Assembly: GCF_009765785.1 (NCBI RefSeq)
Contig: NZ_LMUT01000003.1
Location: 359,570 to 423,569 of the forward strand
Direction: 5' to 3'
DNA: 64,000 bases
Origin: Granulicella sp. L46
GTDB taxonomy: Bacteria; Acidobacteriota; Terriglobia; Terriglobales; Acidobacteriaceae
In this document: positions 61,779 to 64,000 of the stretch, one piece after another
How positions within the stretch are numbered: the first letter of the stretch is position 1
How the letters are laid out: every line of letters begins with the position of its first letter
The notes under the pieces: model-generated
Told to the model about the DNA's origin: nothing
The model's database searches: none
What the model saw: only the letters and a program-made list of their open reading frames with translations
Translations under genes and position numbers: made by a program

Positions 61779-62567
61779 ATGGCTCACCAGAACCGAGCGA
61801 CTTTGCCGAACACCGACCGCTTCACCGGCCGCGCCGAAACCTACGACCGTTTCCGCTTACGTTATCCATCCGACACAATTCTTGCCCTGCTTCGCACCTG
61901 GACCGGCCTACAACCCGACTGGCTCATCGGAGACATCGGCGCCGGCACCGGCATGTTCTCCGAAGTCTTCCTCGCCAACGGCAACCCTGTCATCGCCATC
62001 GAACCCAACGATGAGATGCGTTCCCTCTGCAAGCAACTCCTCCCCACCTGGCCCCTCCTCGAAGTCCATAGCGCCATAGCCGAAGCCACCGGGCTCCTCG
62101 ACGCTTCCGTCGACATGGTTGCCGCCGGCCGCGCCTTTCATTGGTTCGATATCCCGCGCGCGCTGACGGAATTCCGCCGCGTCCTCAAGCCCGATGGCTG
62201 GTTAGTCCTCGTCTCACTAGGCCGCGACAAAGGTGAAGACCCGCAGTCACGCGACTTCGAACACTTGCTAACCCATCACGGCATCGATGACCACTACGCT
62301 CGCGCCAGCTTCCGCGTCCACGAAAATCTTCACGAGTTCTTCGCCGCCGACCACCACCACTTCGAGATCGACGGACAACAGCAGCTCAATTGGGAAACAT
62401 TTCTAGGCCAGACGATGTCCCTCTCCATCGTCCCCCAACCCGGCCACCCTCGCTCCGAAGACTTCCACCGCCTCCTGCGCGACTACTTCAACACCCACGC
62501 CTCCAACGGCATCCTCACCGCACCCACCAAATGCTGGATCGACGCCGGCCGCCTCAGCACTCAATAA
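61779..62567 (+). CDS. Class I SAM-dependent methyltransferase
   Basis: About 262 residues from the ATG at 61779; the frame is open from 61578. Motif I is IGDIGAGTGMFSEVFLANG, then VIAIEPNDEMRSL and, at motif IV, DMVAAGRAFHWFD. The post-motif LTEFRRVLKPDGWLVLVSLG is typical of methyltransferase type 11. Substrate unknown. It overlaps the convergent sdaA gene by 14 bp. Confidence 0.88.
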   Translation: MAHQNRATLPNTDRFTGRAETYDRFRLRYPSDTILALLRTWTGLQPDWLIGDIGAGTGMFSEVFLANGNPVIAIEPNDEMRSLCKQLLPTWPLLEVHSAIAEATGLLDASVDMVAAGRAFHWFDIPRALTEFRRVLKPDGWLVLVSLGRDKGEDPQSRDFEHLLTHHGIDDHYARASFRVHENLHEFFAADHHHFEIDGQQQLNWETFLGQTMSLSIVPQPGHPRSEDFHRLLRDYFNTHASNGILTAPTKCWIDAGRLSTQ

Positions 62568-64000
62568 TATTCAGCGCCAACCCCGCCAGACTCGTCTCCT
62601 TATACCGCGACTGCATATCCATCCCCGTCCGGTACATCGTCTCAATCACCTGATCCAGCGACACCTTATGCACGCCCTGGTCATTCATCGCCAGCCGCGC
62701 CGCATTCACCGCCTTCACCGCGCCCATCCCATTCCTCTCGATGCAAGGAATCTGCACCAACCCTCCAATCGGATCGCAGGTCATCCCAAGGTTATGCTCC
62801 ATCGCAATCTCAGCGGCACCCTCGACCGCAGCATTGTCTCCGCCCAGCGCCGCCACTAACCCACCCGCAGCCATCGAGCACGCCACACCCACCTCGCCCT
62901 GGCATCCCACTTCCGCGCCCGAGATGCTCGCATTCTCTTTGTACAAAATCCCAATCGCCGCCGCGGTCAAAAAATACCGCAGCAGCCCCGCCTCGCGTTC
63001 CGCATCCGAAATCTCGCTAGCTGCGTGGTGAACATAGTAATACGCAATCGCCGGAATCACTCCCGCCGCACCATTCGTAGGAGCCGTCACCACCCGCCCC
63101 CCCGCGGCATTCTCCTCATTCACCGCCATCGCCACCAACGTCACAGAATCCAACGGAGCCAGCGGATCTCTCGTCTTCCCATCCGCCTCCATCTTCGCCA
63201 ATCGTCGCGCCAACCCCGGAGCCCGACGCCGCACATTCAATCCTCCCGGCAGCGTTCCTTCGGTCGCGATCCCGCGCTCAATGCAATCCGACATCGCCTG
63301 CCACAACGTAAAAATCGCAGCCTTCACCCGACCCTCGCCCGTCAGCAACGCCTCCATTTGCGTCATCTTATTCCCTGGCCGCAGCGGCGACACAATCCGA
63401 TCGATCCGTCGCACAATCGTCGGGTCAGCGAGCAACGCCACCTCATTCGCCAACACCATCTCGGCAATCGAAAGCCCGCGCGCCTCTCCCAGCTTTAACA
63501 ACTCGTCCCCACTCGAAAACATGTAGGGCACATCGCGCTTCTTCGCGCCGCCATCTGCAGACGCAAACTCCTCCGCCGACAGAATGAATCCGCCGCCCAC
63601 CGAGTAGTACACCTGCGCAAACAAAGCCTTGCCACCCTTATCCAGCAACGTAAACCGCATCCCATTCGGATGCGTCACCACGCCAGCATCTGGATACATC
63701 TGCTCTCGATGAAATCTCAAATCCGCCGCCGGATCGAACCGCACTGCATGCTCGCCCAACAACTTCAACTCACCCGTAGCGCGCAGCCTCTCAATGCGCC
63801 CATCAATCGCATCCAGGTCCACCGTGTCAGGCGACTCCTCCAGCAGCCCCATCATTACCGCCCGGTCTGTCCCATGCCCAATCCCGGTCAGCGCCAGTGA
63901 CCCATACAAGTCGACCGTGATCGCCGCGCCAAACTCCCCCCTCGCCGCCAGCTCCCGCACAAACCGCAGCGAGGCCCGCATCGGTCCCACTGTATGCGAA
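62554..64000 (-). CDS. sdaA: L-serine ammonia-lyase, 5' end outside window
   Basis: At least 482 residues visible. The frame continues through the window end with SHTVGPMRA, the family's N-terminal signature, so only about 15-20 residues are missing. Fe-S ligands are in GAEVGCQGEVGVACSMAAGG and MTCDPIGGLVQIPCIERN. It deaminates serine to pyruvate. Single-chain form with both beta and alpha parts. Confidence 0.95.
   Translation of the reverse strand, partial: SHTVGPMRASLRFVRELAARGEFGAAITVDLYGSLALTGIGHGTDRAVMMGLLEESPDTVDLDAIDGRIERLRATGELKLLGEHAVRFDPAADLRFHREQMYPDAGVVTHPNGMRFTLLDKGGKALFAQVYYSVGGGFILSAEEFASADGGAKKRDVPYMFSSGDELLKLGEARGLSIAEMVLANEVALLADPTIVRRIDRIVSPLRPGNKMTQMEALLTGEGRVKAAIFTLWQAMSDCIERGIATEGTLPGGLNVRRRAPGLARRLAKMEADGKTRDPLAPLDSVTLVAMAVNEENAAGGRVVTAPTNGAAGVIPAIAYYYVHHAASEISDAEREAGLLRYFLTAAAIGILYKENASISGAEVGCQGEVGVACSMAAGGLVAALGGDNAAVEGAAEIAMEHNLGMTCDPIGGLVQIPCIERNGMGAVKAVNAARLAMNDQGVHKVSLDQVIETMYRTGMDMQSRYKETSLAGLALNIIEC

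Overview
The window looks like a chromosome segment of an Acidobacteriota species, most likely class Terriglobia (Granulicella, Edaphobacter or Terriglobus type). Supporting signs are a VWFA-related secreted protein of the acidobacterial type, a DUF6599-like protein, PqqD and S24-like proteins of acidobacterial style, and dense intergenic palindromic repeats of the GTCATCC...GGAGGATC type. The placement rests on protein style, because there is no rRNA gene in the window.

The window has two parts that meet at a tRNA-Thr(CGT) gene on the minus strand (19246-19321). Left of it (1-19245) is accessory DNA that looks like a genomic island. A tyrosine recombinase (17970-19226) ends 19 bp from the tRNA 3' end and an excisionase-like protein precedes it. 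Further left are a LysR regulator between two 44-bp inverted repeats, one conjugative pilin gene (TrbC/VirB2), and a RiPP-like operon (S24-like protein, PqqD, APH-like phosphotransferase, B2 protease). The B2 gene is cut off exactly where the pilin gene begins. Before that come a TauE-type transporter with DUF1634, an ECF sigma factor overlapping glycogen phosphorylase, and a 3.3-kb block (membrane protein, VWA protein, rhodanese) flanked by two inverted, diverged copies of a small-membrane-protein plus LysR module. One LysR copy is reduced to a remnant. The left edge holds LysR, a receiver-like protein and a partial RND adaptor.

Right of the tRNA (19.3-64 kb) is ordinary chromosome. It carries cell-wall amidase, alaS, a VTT/DedA membrane protein, a CpxP-like protein, PadR, SRP RNA (ffs), fabH, a membrane MutS-like ATPase, rimO, a GIY-YIG nuclease, a secreted amidohydrolase, a DUF481 porin-like protein, yacG, pgpA, NHL-type beta-propeller proteins, cinA, plsY-gpsA, an FkbM methyltransferase of foreign composition, ftsY, ribD-ribE, a thioesterase, mrp, hrcA-grpE-dnaJ, rsmE, a thiolase, a GT87 enzyme, a methyltransferase and partial sdaA.

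Intergenic gaps between 21 and 45 kb are filled with at least sixteen copies of a palindromic repeat family, plus other repeat families and C/T-rich hexamer microsatellites. I saw none of these repeats left of the tRNA. Some repeat units sit inside genes and are read in frame: in rimO (about 95 extra residues), in the amidase linker and in rsmE. Four copies surround the GIY-YIG gene. The most unusual observations are the in-frame repeats, the inverted duplicated module, the truncated RiPP operon abutting a conjugation remnant, and the dyad repeats around the island LysR gene.
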